Below are positions 40,501 through 53,500 of a stretch of 64,000 nt of DNA, in pieces. The stretch is from Didymodactylos carnosus (Eukaryota; Rotifera; Eurotatoria; Philodinida; Philodinidae). The notes under the pieces are model-generated. The model saw only the letters and a program-made list of their open reading frames with translations. It was not told the DNA's origin and did not search any database. Position numbers and translations under genes: made by a program. The DNA is taken from positions 1-64,000 of the forward strand of contig CAJNOQ010000112.1 of assembly GCA_905250885.1 (NCBI GenBank), given 5' to 3'. The first letter of the stretch is position 1. Each line of letters opens with the position of its first letter.

Positions 40501-41944
40501 AACAATTCTGATATTTTTGTCTAAATGAATCGTTAAAAGATTATCAGAAATTTTTTACTTACAGATCAATCTCTCTCTCTATCTCTCTTCTATGCACATA
40601 TTTACATATATCCTGTCTGTATACATTTATATATATACATACTTGCCATTAACTTTTAACGTGTGTTGTTCATTACAAGTGATGTATTTTTCCTCTCTAA
40701 CAACTGGTAGTGTGTGCATCTAATAACTCTCTTGATTACTATTATCAAAATATGATTTGACACTAACTATAAGTCTATCTGTTTCCTATTATAAAAACAA
40801 CATCGAAAAGAAAAGATAGTTGGCGTTAAATCCATGCACAGTATTTATTTACTATATGAGAAATGTTGAATCATATAAAATTACTATATACATCATCAGA
40901 AAATCTTTATACAATTACGAGCAAACATTTTTTCGAACTTTTAAGTTCTTGTTTATGATAAGATAAAAAAAGAATTTTGTTTTTTTTTTACATGGTAAAA
41001 ATTATTTGTCTTCGAAAAAGAGAAAATATATTCTTAGATGTACAAAATTCATGTAATTGTACAAATTATTCGACATTATTAGAAATAATATACTCTCACT
41101 AAAAAGAAATGTTAACCTGTTATAAAATGACAAACAACACTGATGATAGTATGATATAGAGCAAAAAAAAATACTTTTTTTCTTGTATACAATTATATCA
41201 ATATGTATTTGTATGTAATGAATAAATCATCGTTATGTTCATCATAATAATATTCACTCTGTGTATACAATGACAAGTGTTTCTTGAAGACAGATGTGTG
41301 TAATAATTAGAACAAGTGAGCTGAATACATACTACTAGTAACATGAATAATGATGATATATGACAAGTAGAATTATAGTTATACACTTTTTGTTTCTAAA
41401 AGAACATCGTCGATAATCAGATAACTTTATTTTTTCCTTAAAAGAAAAAAAAAAAATCCAACCATCAATTTCTGTATAACGATTATTATTATATACATAC
41501 ATAAAGAAAGAAAAACTCAAGCATTTAATGTATGATTGATTAACAGTTATTACAATACTTTAGATATCAAATAGTTGTCGCTCTATGATAATAGCTCATG
41601 GATACACGTTTTATAAAAAGATCTGCAAAAAATTATGCAAATAAGACGCGTTATTCATAGAGATAAAAAATAAACGACTCATTCTCACGTATTTTACTGA
41701 AAATTTTTCAGATTAACATTTTTATATCTGAATGGAATTAAAGTTTTACACTTTTTTTTGCAAAAGAACAGAGTCAATAATCAGATAATCTACTTTTTTT
41801 CCAGTTTATTAGCAGATTAATACTATAGGTTAAGTTCATATGAAACATGCCATTCCTACATCGACTTTCTATGCCGGTCACAAGATTCTAAACGCTTTGA
41901 AGGATTTGACGAAAATACTATTTAAATTTGATTTTCTACTAACA
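31582..41944. other. 10-kb gene-free stretch upstream of the homeobox gene
   Basis: No exon with splice context was found on either strand. Contents are AT-rich spacer and simple repeats: ATT near 32416-32443, GA near 32670-32690 and 36317-36332, ATT near 36657-36682, CA near 36800-36813. Open frames such as 32223-32579 are carried by these low-complexity runs. The stretch includes the promoter of the NK1 gene and is large for a genome with such short introns, which suits the regulatory domain of a developmental gene. Individual enhancers cannot be called from one sequence. Confidence 0.5.
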
Positions 41945-42621
41945 AGGGAAGGTCCCCGGGTGTTTCCCTGGAATTTCAAAGCAATGTACCCCACTTCGCT
42001 AATTTAAGGATGCTGATTACGAATCTGAAAACCATTCGTGCTCTCGTTCAATCCTTCAAGAGCTATAAGCATTTTATTTTAATCGTAGCGAAAAGTATCA
42101 TATTTTGAACAAATCATAGCTTTCCATAGAAATGTTTAATAGAGCTGAGAGGTGTGCCATTCTACAGATAAACACCTTAGCTATAAAATGATATGTGTTT
42201 TAGCTTCAGAGAACGTTTGATTGTTAAGTCAAAAAAAGTTTTAAAATGTTGCACATTTTCCACTTGTTTTATGTTTCTTTTTAAAAATGTTTAAAAAAAT
42301 TTGCCATATATTACCACAAGATTTCATTCTGTTGCATCATGGCAGTCGTGGTGACAACCAAGCTAAAACACATATCATTTTATAGCTAAGGTGTTTATCT
42401 GTAGAATGGCATATCTCTCAGCTCTATTGAACATTTCTATGGAAAGCTGTGATTTTTTCAAAATATGATACTTTTCGCTACGATTAAAATAAAATGCTTA
42501 TAACTCTTGAAGGATTGAACGAGAGCACGAATGGTTTTCAGATTCGTAATTAGCATCCTTAAATTAGCAAAGTGGGGTACATTGCTTTGAAATCCCAGGG
42601 AAACATCTGGGGACCTTCCCT
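41945..42621. mobile_element. Foldback element with AGGGAAGGTCCCC ends
   Basis: The ends AGGGAAGGTCCCC (41945) and its complement (to 42621) begin arms of about 260 bp that match at well over 90 percent, with a spacer of about 150 bp near 42220-42360. Matched blocks include GTGTTTCCCTGG with its counterpart and the stretch around AAAATGATATGTGTTTTAGCTT. No open frame of note. High arm identity suggests recent origin or arm-to-arm conversion. Confidence 0.85.
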
Positions 42622-44300
42622 CGTAAGATGATATCGTCTGGATCGACTGAGATAATCATGTTTTTCTTCGTTTATTCCCTCTCAGAAATCCAGCTCAGAC
42701 TTATAAGTTGCAAAATATCTCAAGAGCTATCTTTATACTTGAGAAAGTCGAATTAACGATGTTGTGAATTCAGACGACAAAAATTCATGGATTCGAGGCT
42801 CTTTTCTCAATGGTGAATGATCGATCATACTTCAAGAAAATAACGTTATGTACATATTTTAGAAGCGCAAAATGAATGAATTTGTTCCATCGTTGAAAAT
42901 GATGTAAAACACAACTCAAATTTATAGTTTTCATACGTTACTGACGCCTATTAGTTTGTAAAAATATCTTATTTTAGATATTAAAACAGCAGAAGTATTG
43001 TATTTGAATTTAGTATCTAAAATTGCGTATGAAATGTTATTTTTATCGAAATATATTGATTTAATACTGAGAAAAGAGCCCAAAATCCAGAATTTTTCTA
43101 GTCTGGAATCGTTCAAAATGACGAAAATTGTGTCATCTTAATGGAAAGTATAAAATATAAATACCTCGAAACTTCAACCTACGGTAATCAAATTTAAAGA
43201 GTGTTGATCAAGCTCTACCAAATGTACTTTAAGATCTTGTCGGCAGCGCAGAAACTCGATACAAAGGTGGTAGGGTTTACGCAGATTTATCCTATAAAAA
43301 AATGAAATTTAAAAATGCAATGTTCACCTAGTTGATAAAATGTAGAAAAATAAGAAACTCAGTTATCAAAATATGTGTGTATAGAAAGATGTATAAAAAG
43401 CGAATAAAAGTATTCAGATCTCTGGATCCAATAGCTAGTGACTTCAAATATTGAAGAATTGATTTTACTAAAATGTAGACATAATTCTCTTCCATCTACT
43501 GTATGAATTTCAAGTAATACGTATCGGCTTTTAATGATTACTGAAATACAACTATTTGACGTTGATCTTCGTTAGCTTGAAAAGTTCGAGATTAGAAATT
43601 CATAACTTAACATACAAACATTGTTTTGACTTTGAAATTTTTTTCTCAAATATTCTACAGTATTCGAAGATTCCATGCTACTCTGTTGATGTTTGTTTGT
43701 TTTATAAAACTGTTAAAAATATTTCAACAGAAGTCTATAAATTCGGATGTATTATCGTTAATTACAAGCAGAATCGTAATATACAGTTGTCTTGCTTCAA
43801 TATGCAAATATTTCCTGAATCTTGCATTCCGTTTGGATCATCATTGTGGATCTTTATAGAATTGTAACACGTTGGTGCGCGGTATTCAGTGTATTTTGTA
43901 TCATATAGTTGCATATATTTTCTTACACAATCATCAGTACACTTTTTGTTGCCTCTTTATACTTCCAATAAGTCACTAAGACTGTGATAGTCGATCTCGT
44001 ATTATTTTTTAATCGGATAATGATGACGTTAAATAAAATTCTATCGGCAACCAACATTTCTGAAATTCGATTCAATTTTATAAATACATTCTCATTCTAA
44101 ATATCTATCGTTGACTGGTGATACACACTACAATAGTGCACAAGAATAAATAAAAATGAATATCAGTTTGACGAAGAGATTACGGAAGTGGATAATTTAT
44201 GTAATATAAGATTACATCTCTGCATTTAGATTTATTGTGTTATACCGTAGTTATAATAATAAGAGGGTAGAGATGCAACATGTCTGAGAAACACAACATA
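42622..44300. other. Intergenic, mostly without gene
   Basis: AT-rich spacer with one exon-like piece at 43183-43291. Overlapping plus frames at 43556-43867 have no recognisable motif. Confidence 0.45.
43183..43291 (-). other. Possible isolated exon or exon fossil
   Basis: On the minus strand a poly-T-rich acceptor ending TATAG at 43292 is followed by an open piece reading INLRKPYHLCIEFLRCRQDL and about 16 more codons, then GTAGGT at 43182. Its composition is more protein-like than the surroundings. No partner exon was found within 1 kb on either side, so it may be a leftover of a lost gene or chance. Confidence 0.2.
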
Positions 44301-44581
44301 CCCAAGCAAAAGTGCTCCAGCCTAAATATTTAGATGCTTTAGCTGACGTATCGATATATATCTTTTTTACTCTTTTATCTAGATATGCTAGGTGAAGCAT
44401 TGAGTTAGCTGGTTGCATTGCTCAATATATCTACATGTACCAAATTAAGGCCGATGCAAATGCTAATTCATGAGCAATGTTAACCAGTTTACATCGAAAG
44501 AAATATTTATCTGCATTTAGATGCATCGATCAGTAAATTGGCCACCGGGACGTATTAGGTGTTGCGTTTTTCGTGCTTGGG
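44301..44581. mobile_element. Terminal-inverted-repeat element with CCCAAGCA ends
   Basis: The left end CCCAAGCA (44301) is inverted at the right end as TGCTTGGG (to 44581). Both sides are flanked by ATA/TA, compatible with a TA target duplication of Tc1/mariner type. At 281 bp it cannot encode a transposase. Its termini resemble those of the hairpin at 12042-12160. Confidence 0.55.
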
Positions 44582-44691
44582 TATAACATTTCCAGTAGAA
44601 AAATATGAATTTATTTTATTTTTTATTAAGACAGTAATAGGACGGATAGTAATGTACAAAATAAATAAATACTTTAAGTATTGGTATTGTT

Positions 44692-45687
44692 TTATTGTTC
44701 TTCATTTAATGCCGAATTTATTAATTCACAAGATTGTGATGATGTTTCAAAAATCACATCTGTATTTCCTTTGGTTTTTAACAATTCATTCTCTTGTGTT
44801 AATCTTTCAAGATCATCAATTAACAATTTAGTTATCTTTTTTAATTCTTCATTATTTGTTTGTAATTCTTCAATTTTATGACTTTCATCTTTTTTTTTCT
44901 TCTGACCCAAAGGTTTATGTCTCGTTTTTAATGCTGATTGTGGATCATTATTAGCAAATAAATAATGAATAAATGAATCAGAATCCGTACGACGGTTAAC
45001 ATTTTCTAATGTATTTGATATTGGACTGTAATGTACGATTGTTGACTGTTTATTGATTACTGATGTTTTCGGTTTTGTTGAAGAATTTAGATGATTTAAA
45101 TGGGTAGTTTCTGATGCCGAACGTGTTCTTAGTAAATGTTTTTCTGCTTTTGCCAACTAAAATAAATAAAAAAAAGAAAGAAAAGAAAATCATTTTTATT
45201 ATATATTCTATTAAATCAATATGACATTAATACATTTATGACTATTGTCAAAGTTACCTTACAAATATTAGTCAATAATAACTTTTTTTTCAAGATAAAT
45301 AGTATAAACATACTTGTTCGCATTTTTCTCTCAATTGACATATATGAATATTTTTTTGACATTGATTAATTTGTACATCGATATTCAAGTTTAAACTATC
45401 GTCTTTCAATTCATCTTTCATATCATTAAAATGATCTAATATACAATAGAAAAAAGAAATTAAATTAAGGTAATCAATATTAAATAGTATTTTCATACTA
45501 ATTGCTTTTTGATAACATTGAAGAGCCGATTGCCAATTACGTATTTGATAATTATGTTCGCCTAAGCGAAAATATTGATGAGCCTATAGTAATATGAATA
45601 AAAAATAATTCAAATTAAATAAATGTGAGTTAAATTATTTTTACTACTTACTAATACAAGTGGAGAAGAATTGAGGTTGCACATCAT
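44692..45687 (-). CDS. NRBF2: NRBF2-like autophagy adaptor (MIT domain plus coiled coil)
   Basis: NRBF2 is a subunit of the ATG14-containing class III PI3-kinase complex I and promotes autophagosome formation. Coding exons: 45652-45687, 45499-45583, 45314-45435 and 44692-45156, all in phase; 235 aa (human 287). The start MM…SSPLVLAHQYFRLGEHNY matches the vertebrate PLNLAHQ opening of the MIT-like helical domain (residues about 8-80). A mid-region piece TDSDSFIHYLFANNDP (about 138-153) parallels the DPDTLLYLLQQK segment. A Lys-rich linker follows, then a coiled coil (about 172-210, KIEELQTNNEEL … LTQENELLK) corresponding to the NRBF2 C-terminal coiled coil. A 5' untranslated exon probably begins at 45696. 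The assignment is by layout and short similarities; another MIT/coiled-coil protein is possible. Confidence 0.82.
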
Positions 45688-47275
45688 TATATTACTGTCT
45701 AAATAATTTTTCTAAAAATTTAAAAAAAAAAAAGATTAAGTTAAGAAAATTCAATTTTTGTGTTTTTAACTAGAGAGCAAGTCGTTCATACGTTATACTT
45801 TATCTAACGTGAAATTAATTTAAGTTAAAATCTCTATAATTATTTTATTACAAGCAAAAATAGTTGAATCAAATCAAAATATCAAATAATCTGTCCATTC
45901 ATTTTGAATTTCTCACTATAAAAAAAATGTGTATTACTAACGTTATTTTCTAACCTAAATAAAACTCTAATCAATCTTGTGTAAAAAAGAAAGAAAGTGT
46001 CTTACCTCAAGCATTATTTAAATGGTTAAAGTACACAATCACGTTTGTATTCAAGAATAATTTAAGATATTCAAATTGTATATCTTACACTATCCTATAT
46101 TTCTAGAATTGCCTATAGACAACTGTTCGATAGCTGTGATAGTCCATCCATTGATACATAAAATATTACTAATGTATGAATCAATTATAATAAACAACGA
46201 ATTTTTCAAGAATTCAGATGACATCTTTTATATTCAATATGAACTAAAAGATAGAGAAAAGATTCTCTAGAATTGTCAGAATCGCTTAAAAATTGTAAAA
46301 TTTGTTCTTTTTTTATTAAATAACCATCAGATAATCATGTTTTCACTTTTTTAAACTCTTGACGTATCAAGAAAATGTAATTTAATAATAATATTATAAT
46401 TATAGCAGTACATAGTTTAAAACAGATAAACAAACATATAGTATACACATGAAACCATTTCTTCTGTCGTGTGTACGTACAAAAAAAAAGTCAGAACTGG
46501 TTATGTTGGACGAGAGAAATAAAAAAAAACAACTCTTGATCATACACATAAACAACAATAGAACAAACAAATAAACACGAAAGACGTTGTATGGAAATAT
46601 ATGAAAAACGGTATTGCGAGGAGCGCACAGAATAGCAATAATCTTAAGAACAAATGAGGTAGAATAGATGGCTATGAACTTAAAAATGAGAGAGAGAGAG
46701 AGAGCGAGTAAGTGAGTAGGTTAATTTATTGCATGAAAAAAGAGAAAAGGTCGAAAACTCTTTACTGTTGCGCAAATTAGACACATACCGCACAAGAGGA
46801 CGTTGCAAAGATCAGTAAAAACAAGAGTTGTATTACTGCTTCTTCGAAGATGAAAATACGTATAACATCAAAACGACTAGAATAATTCCGAAGATGTGAG
46901 AATCTTAAACAATAACAAAAGTCTATCAACAACCAAAACGGATTAGGAGGAAGTAAGGGATAAAGAAAAAAGAAATACATAGAGATTATAGTCAAAAACC
47001 TGTACAACAAAAGACAGAATCCGCTTTGTACATATAGTTTTATAGTCAGGTTTTAAACTCTACCGTGTCGGAAAATGATATGAGGTTCAATTCAAAAAAC
47101 AAAAAAAACACACGAAAGAATAAGAAATGATACAAATGTAATCATACGGATATCTAAGACTAATTTATCCTAAATGATAGTCACTGTTTTAGAAAAGTCT
47201 AGGCGAGAGAAAGAAAGAGAAAGAAATTTGAGCTGTGCGATAGATTTTTTTTTCTTCTCGTCTATGTGTAAATTA
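45688..47275. other. Spacer between NRBF2 and the kinase gene
   Basis: Contains the NRBF2 promoter side and the 3' untranslated region of the kinase gene (from 47275 downward). AT-rich, with a GA-repeat at about 46687-46704. Open frames 46076-46270 (plus) and 46777-47010 (minus) have no supporting features. Confidence 0.5.
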
Positions 47276-50200
47276 TCATAGGTGTACACTCGAACGTTTC
47301 GATATAACTGATTTCACGATTAATTTAGATCCATGATCACGTTCAAGTCGTATATCGCTAATATCAAGTATCGATTGTGTCGGTTGTAAATTATGAATTA
47401 ATGATGGATAAATCTTAAAAAAACTATGATTCATCGCATCATTAGCTGAAATACGTTCAAGTGGATTATAACGTAAAAATTTTTCAACTAAATCAATTCC
47501 GGTTGAATCTAGACGTGGTGCTAAATTTGTTAATGATTCACCGTTATAATTTGTTACACGTAATTGTTGAAATTCAACATTTGATGTTACACCTGGCATT
47601 GTTTTCTCAGTAGGTGTTCCTAAACATTTAAATATAAGATATAATTCTTCTTCAACTTTTGTACCGGGAAATAACGGTCGACCACATGCCATTTCGAAGA
47701 AAATACATCCAACCGCCCATATGTCAATTGGCGTTGAATACTCTGTGCTACCTAATAGTACATCGGGTGGACGATACCACAGTGTTACAACTTCATGTGA
47801 ATATGTTTTTGTTGGAAAACTTTTTATTCGTGCTAAACCAAAATCAGCAAGTTTTAATTCACCACGTTCATTTATTAATAAATTTTGTGGTTTTAAATCA
47901 CGATGTAAAATTTTACGTGAATGACAATAATCTAACCCACGTAATAACTGATATAAAAATAATCGAACATTTTTAATATTCAAGATATTAGCACAATCAT
48001 CCATGTATTGTTTCAAATCTCTATCAACATATTCAAATACTAATGTTAAAGTTCTTTGATCAAATATAATATCGTGTAATGTTACAATATTTGCATGTTT
48101 TAGACCTTTCAATAAACTAACTTCCCGTAATGCTGTACAAGGTGCACCTAAACAACAAAAATAATAATGATAATTCTACTAAATTGAAGAAAATCAAAAT
48201 ATTTCACATTATTTTCTCACCTTCTTCTTGTTCTAAACGAATTTCTTTCAATGCTATATAGCCACTGATTAAATGGGAACGACCTTTATAAACGGTGGCA
48301 TAAGTACCTAGAAATAAAAAGAAATTGTAGAAATCATGAGCAAACATTTTTTTGTTATAACGTTTAAAGAGTTTTAACATAGACAAAAATTAATTTACCT
48401 TCGCCTAATTTTTCTAATTTCTGATAGGATTCTATTTTTCCATAGCCTAAATCAAGCATTGATAAACGTTGTTCATTTCGACTTTGTTGTCCTCCAGTTA
48501 TGACCGACGATGTTGGAGATGATAATCTTAGTAAAGATGAACTTGATTGATTAATAACACTATTTAACGTTTGAGATGATAATGAATTTGTTTGATAATA
48601 CGACTGATGATTATGATATACATTATTATTCATTGTTGTCTTTATTTTGCTATCATTTGTTGTCATTGTTGGCGCATTAATGTTAGTGTTTGTTGATGCT
48701 CCTTTGTTCATTGAAAAATCGCTGTTAACTCGTTGAAAACCATTTTTTAATTCAGGTGGTAAAGATATACGTAGTTTTAGATCTCTTAAAGTTTTCTTCT
48801 TTTTTGAGCTATGATCACGCATTTTTACTTTTTGCTGTGGTTGCGGCTGTTGTTGCGAGTATTCTTCGATAGGTGTTACTATTACATTATTAGAATTACC
48901 TAAATTATCAAAATATTTATGTTTCGTCGGTGGTGAAGGTGGACAAGATACGTCTCGAATATGATGAGCATGTAGTTGGTCTAAAATAGAAAGTCAAAAA
49001 TGGAAATTAGTTTCGAAGAAAAAAAATGAAATTACGTACTTGAAGATATACTATTATTTGGATGGTTTATTGCTGAAACGCTATTTGATAAATGTCCGTT
49101 ATGAGACGATGAGCTCAATAGGCTACTAACTTCGCCATGTAAACTAATAGAATTGGATAATAATTGTTTATTACTGTTGTTATTATTATTATTATTCGAT
49201 AAAACTGCTAATGCTGTACCAATATTAGATGTAACTGATGTGGATGATTTTGATTGTTTCATCATATCTGTTCCTCCGTTTTGATTAGACGATCCTGATT
49301 TACCTGTGGCATATTTATTTGATGTTGACGAATGAATTGACGGTGATGAAGTATGAGCTGAGATATACGATGAAGACGATGAAAGACTGAGACTTGGCGC
49401 TATCCTTTGTTGTTGTCGTTGTTCTTGTTGGTGCTGCGCTATAAAATCATCGTTTTCATAGTGTCGATGTGACGATGACGTCGATGCTTGATTATTGCTT
49501 TTCTTCAATACAACTGGACAATTTTCTTCTTCGGGTATTGGTGCAAATCCACTTGTACTACCGTTACATAAAATACTTGTAGTTGAACGTGTTAAATTTG
49601 CGTAATCATTTAAATTATATTGACTAGATGGTTCTATATCGAATGATTTTGAACCTGCTGTTGCATTATTCAAACGTTGATAAACAAGATCAGATGTTAT
49701 TGTTCCTGGTGTTTCTAATTGTTCTGAATCCAAAGTTTTATTGGGTGCAGTAGTAGTAGTGGGAAAAGATGTTGGCGAAGCAATAGTGGCTAAACTCGTA
49801 TTTGTACTCTGACTTCGTTTAAGATGAAATTTTTGTGAAAAATTTCGAAATGATGATCGACGTTTTTTCTTTTCTACATCCATTTTTTTACCTGTAGAAG
49901 CGTCTTCTTGTTTTTGCTGTTGCTGTGACGGTTGTAATTTTTTTGTTGATTTCTGTTTTGTTGTCGAATGTTGTTTGAAATTTTCACCATTATGTTCCGA
50001 ATAAGAATTTGACATTTTTTTATTTTGTTTATTATCACTATTTATATTACTATCATCTAATGTTAAACTTTTGATGTTATCATAACTTAGATCACGTTGA
50101 ATCGTATGAGTTTTATAAAATGATTTTGGTTTATTTACACTTTTTACATCGTAATCACTATCATTATAATTCGCTAAGTTTGATGATGAACGTACCATTG

Positions 50201-50531
50201 ACGGATGATGTTGTTGTTGATAATTTGAATTATTCATTTTATTGATAGAATTTGAAGGGGGTATACCATTTGTCGTTGAAAGATTCAATTGAGAATGATG
50301 ACGAGGATAATTAACGTAGGCCATTGGCGGTTTTGAATGACCATGCGAATGACCGTTTGTACGATCAATTAAATTGTTACCATTATAATCAGTAGTCAAT
50401 GAATCATTTATTGATGGTATCGCTGCTATATTGTTTGATCCAGTTGACGTTGAAAATGAACCGATCGATGATGTACTTCGAGGCAATGTAAAACGTTTAA
50501 ATGTTTTGGCTATTGTTGAACTGACCTCCAT
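47276..50531 (-). CDS. CDK16: PCTAIRE-family cyclin-dependent kinase (CDK16/17/18 group)
   Basis: A Ser/Thr kinase of the PCTAIRE group, membrane-recruited and activated by cyclin Y in other animals, with roles in neurite growth and vesicle transport. Four exons: 49040-50531, 48399-48980, 48221-48307, 47276-48147; 1010 aa. The kinase domain starts near residue 683. It shows [11 protein letters not shown] (690-700), catalytic K712, PCTALRE (723-729) in place of [15 protein letters not shown] (802-809), DFG (822-824) and the family-typical activation loop [31 protein letters not shown] (S671) aligns with the inhibitory PKA-site segment RRVSLSEIGFGK of CDK16. The N-terminal 680 residues are low-complexity (Ser, Asn, Gln, with poly-Asn), far longer than the roughly 160-190 in vertebrates, and should be disordered. 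ATG at 50531 heads an uninterrupted 497-codon exon. A shorter product from an inner promoter is possible. Confidence 0.97.
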
Positions 50532-53500
50532 TAAATTTCAATTCTATACAGAACAAAAATAGTGTCGATAACTAAGCAATGAACAAATAATCGCTACAGA
50601 TTTAGGAAAGAAATATAAAAGATTGGTTAGTCATTGGTAATAACAGAACTACTTCATAAACGACAGAACATGTAGCAAGCAGGATCATCTTAAAACGTTC
50701 AGCACACTTTTCTCTTCAATTTAAGACGTTGCACAGCACCGGACGTGCGTTTTTGTTCGAAAATTATAGGAGAAACAAAATGCAAAAAACCGTAACGAAA
50801 CTACACTGTAGTAGCAGAGTTATGTGGATAAGTTGTATATTCATTTTCTATTTTCTCTTTTTTGAGTTAACTAGTTTACTTACACTTTATGAACGTTGTT
50901 TTCTATTGTAAATTGTAATTGTAAAAATATCTGATATTAGCTTGACCATATTCTGAGGTTTTTGAAAAGTTTATAATAATAATAATTCATAATCAGTTTT
51001 ACGATGTCTTTCAAAACAAAAAATAAATTGTGAATGTTACTTCGTCGTAGTAAATATAGTCACGTTTAATGTAGATGAGAAAAAATTATGATGTCATATG
51101 TTTGCATCTTGATGAAAAAGAGAAAAAAAAATAAATGTAAATAAATAAAAATCTAAAAATAAGAGAAATAAATCAAAAAATACCTTTGGTTATTTATTTA
51201 CGTGTAGGCAAGTTAAAAAAAACAGATGATTTTAACGTAAAAATGTATGACACATATACAAGTAAGCATACCTGATTATTATGCGAAAAAAAAAATAGTG
51301 ACGAGATGATTTATAGACAGTCAATATGGAGAAAAAGGTACATTTTTAGATGAATAAGCTAAATAAATAAATACTTGTTTTTTTCTGACGACATTTAGTT
51401 TTAATAAAAATAACTCTATTAGTAGTTTATCTGTTGCGAAGATAGTCACTAAATTTTCATTTCCATAGAAGTCTTAATATGTCAAAATACAGTTTCGTTA
51501 AAAGATTTTACCGTTAAAAAAATAAAAGGAAAAATATGAGTAATACTGATTTTTCTCTTTACTTGTATCTGACGTTTTTTAACGAAAGAAAAAGAAATGC
51601 AACGATGTATTACGAACTATTAATACTTAAGTTTTATCATAATTTGAATTTTTTCTAATTAAACAATAGAAAATTTTTCAAAAATAAAGTCACACATTAC
51701 ATGCCCTAGGGCGATCTCGCGTCGTTTGCTTTTCGTGAAAATAAATAATTACTATACACCTATGTTCTCTCTCTCTTTCTCTCTCATGCTCTTCTTTTCT
51801 TGTCATTCCGTAAAACATGGTCAATTTCATTAAAAAACATATAGAGCCGACATGGCACATCAAGTACACAAAAAATATAAAGGACAAAGACGAACAAACT
51901 CGTTCGTTCGGTTTACGATTCATTTATCATATATACCGATTTTTTTTTTAAAATGTGTTGTAATAATATCATCGTAAGAATAATTGCCGAATATTTCTTT
52001 ATGTTTTAGTTCTTACTCACAAAGATATACAGAAATGTATACATATACAAAGTTTATTTGTAACCTCTTCTTTGCTTTGCTTAGAAACAAAATAAAAATC
52101 CATTCCTCGGTCATTTATACAAATATGTATATACTACGACTAAGATGTAATAACAACCAAAAACATATTACCTTCAACGTATACTACTTTAAAAAAAAAA
52201 CGACAGAAAGAAAAAATCTTTCCCATATACATATGCACGTTCTTATTACAAGAATGGCCATGTCTACAGAGGAAAAAAAAATATGTAGACTCTATGAAGA
52301 AAAAAAAAAAAAAAAAAATCGAACATGGAATCAATCATTATTCTAATAATTCATTGCGAACAAAGGATATAGAAAAACCGATTCTCTTCTCTTTTTTATT
52401 TTTTTCTTCTCTTCTTTATGTCTTATAGTACAGAAAAGACTAAATGCGAGAGATTTTTGTTTTTCATTCAAGCGATATGTATATATAAATATATATATAT
52501 ATATATAATATACATAAATAGTATGCGAGAGTTTTTTCTGCTTAAATTATCATCATCAACATCTTCTATACTGTCGAGTAAAATAATAATGTACTAATCT
52601 TCTTCTTCCTGTTTTAAAAGAACGAAAGAGAACAGATGTCAAATTAGAGACGGAAAAAAGAACGAACTAAGAAAAACAAACAGAAAAGTTTTGTCTAATA
52701 GTTTCATTTTTATATTAGGTGTGTACAGAAAAACAACATTTTTGTAATGAAAAAAATGTGATATTTTCTTAATAACAAAATTAAGTGTTCACCCATCTTT
52801 TTGGATAAATTAAGTATACTTCCTTCCGAGACAACTACTATGTGGAATCATGCAGAAAAAAGGAGTCCAGACAGTAAAAATAAAATAAAATTGAAAAATA
52901 AATTGAGCATATGTCGCGTCATTCGTAATGATGGCCGTTTTATGTTTTTTTTTCTTATTTCATTGAAAATTATGTAAATTCCTAAACGTGACATCGGATA
53001 TCGTGGGATAAATAAAGAGCTTTTTTTTCTTTTTTCTTTTCTTATATATATATATCCTGTCTATAGTTATGATTAATCAATATAGTTAGGCTATCGTACA
53101 TTCTTTTACCTTGTATACCTTGTACATAATAAATTATATCTTTAACACTGTGTATACAGACATTGATCCACGATGGATAAAATCTCTGTAATATATTTTA
53201 AATTGCCTATAACTCATAAAAAATGTGTTTTATTTCAAAAAATATCGTCGATGAATAAACTTTTTGTTTTTTAAAGATACTCTTTATGGAAAAACGTAGA
53301 AAGCAAACAAAGAAAAAATAATAAGAAAAATGTTTCTGATTTGTTTCCGGTTTCAATATAGTAACATAAAAGAAAAATGGCTTTGATGTCACGTTTAAGT
53401 ACTAGAGTATGCAAATATACAGGCGCAGTAGTTTCTATTACTATCGATAAATGATATTAATAACAGATATAAAATAACAAACATTTATCTCTATTGTCTC

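Noticed and set aside
47659-47976. 105-codon plus-strand frame
   Set aside because: Shadow of the conserved kinase exon on the minus strand.
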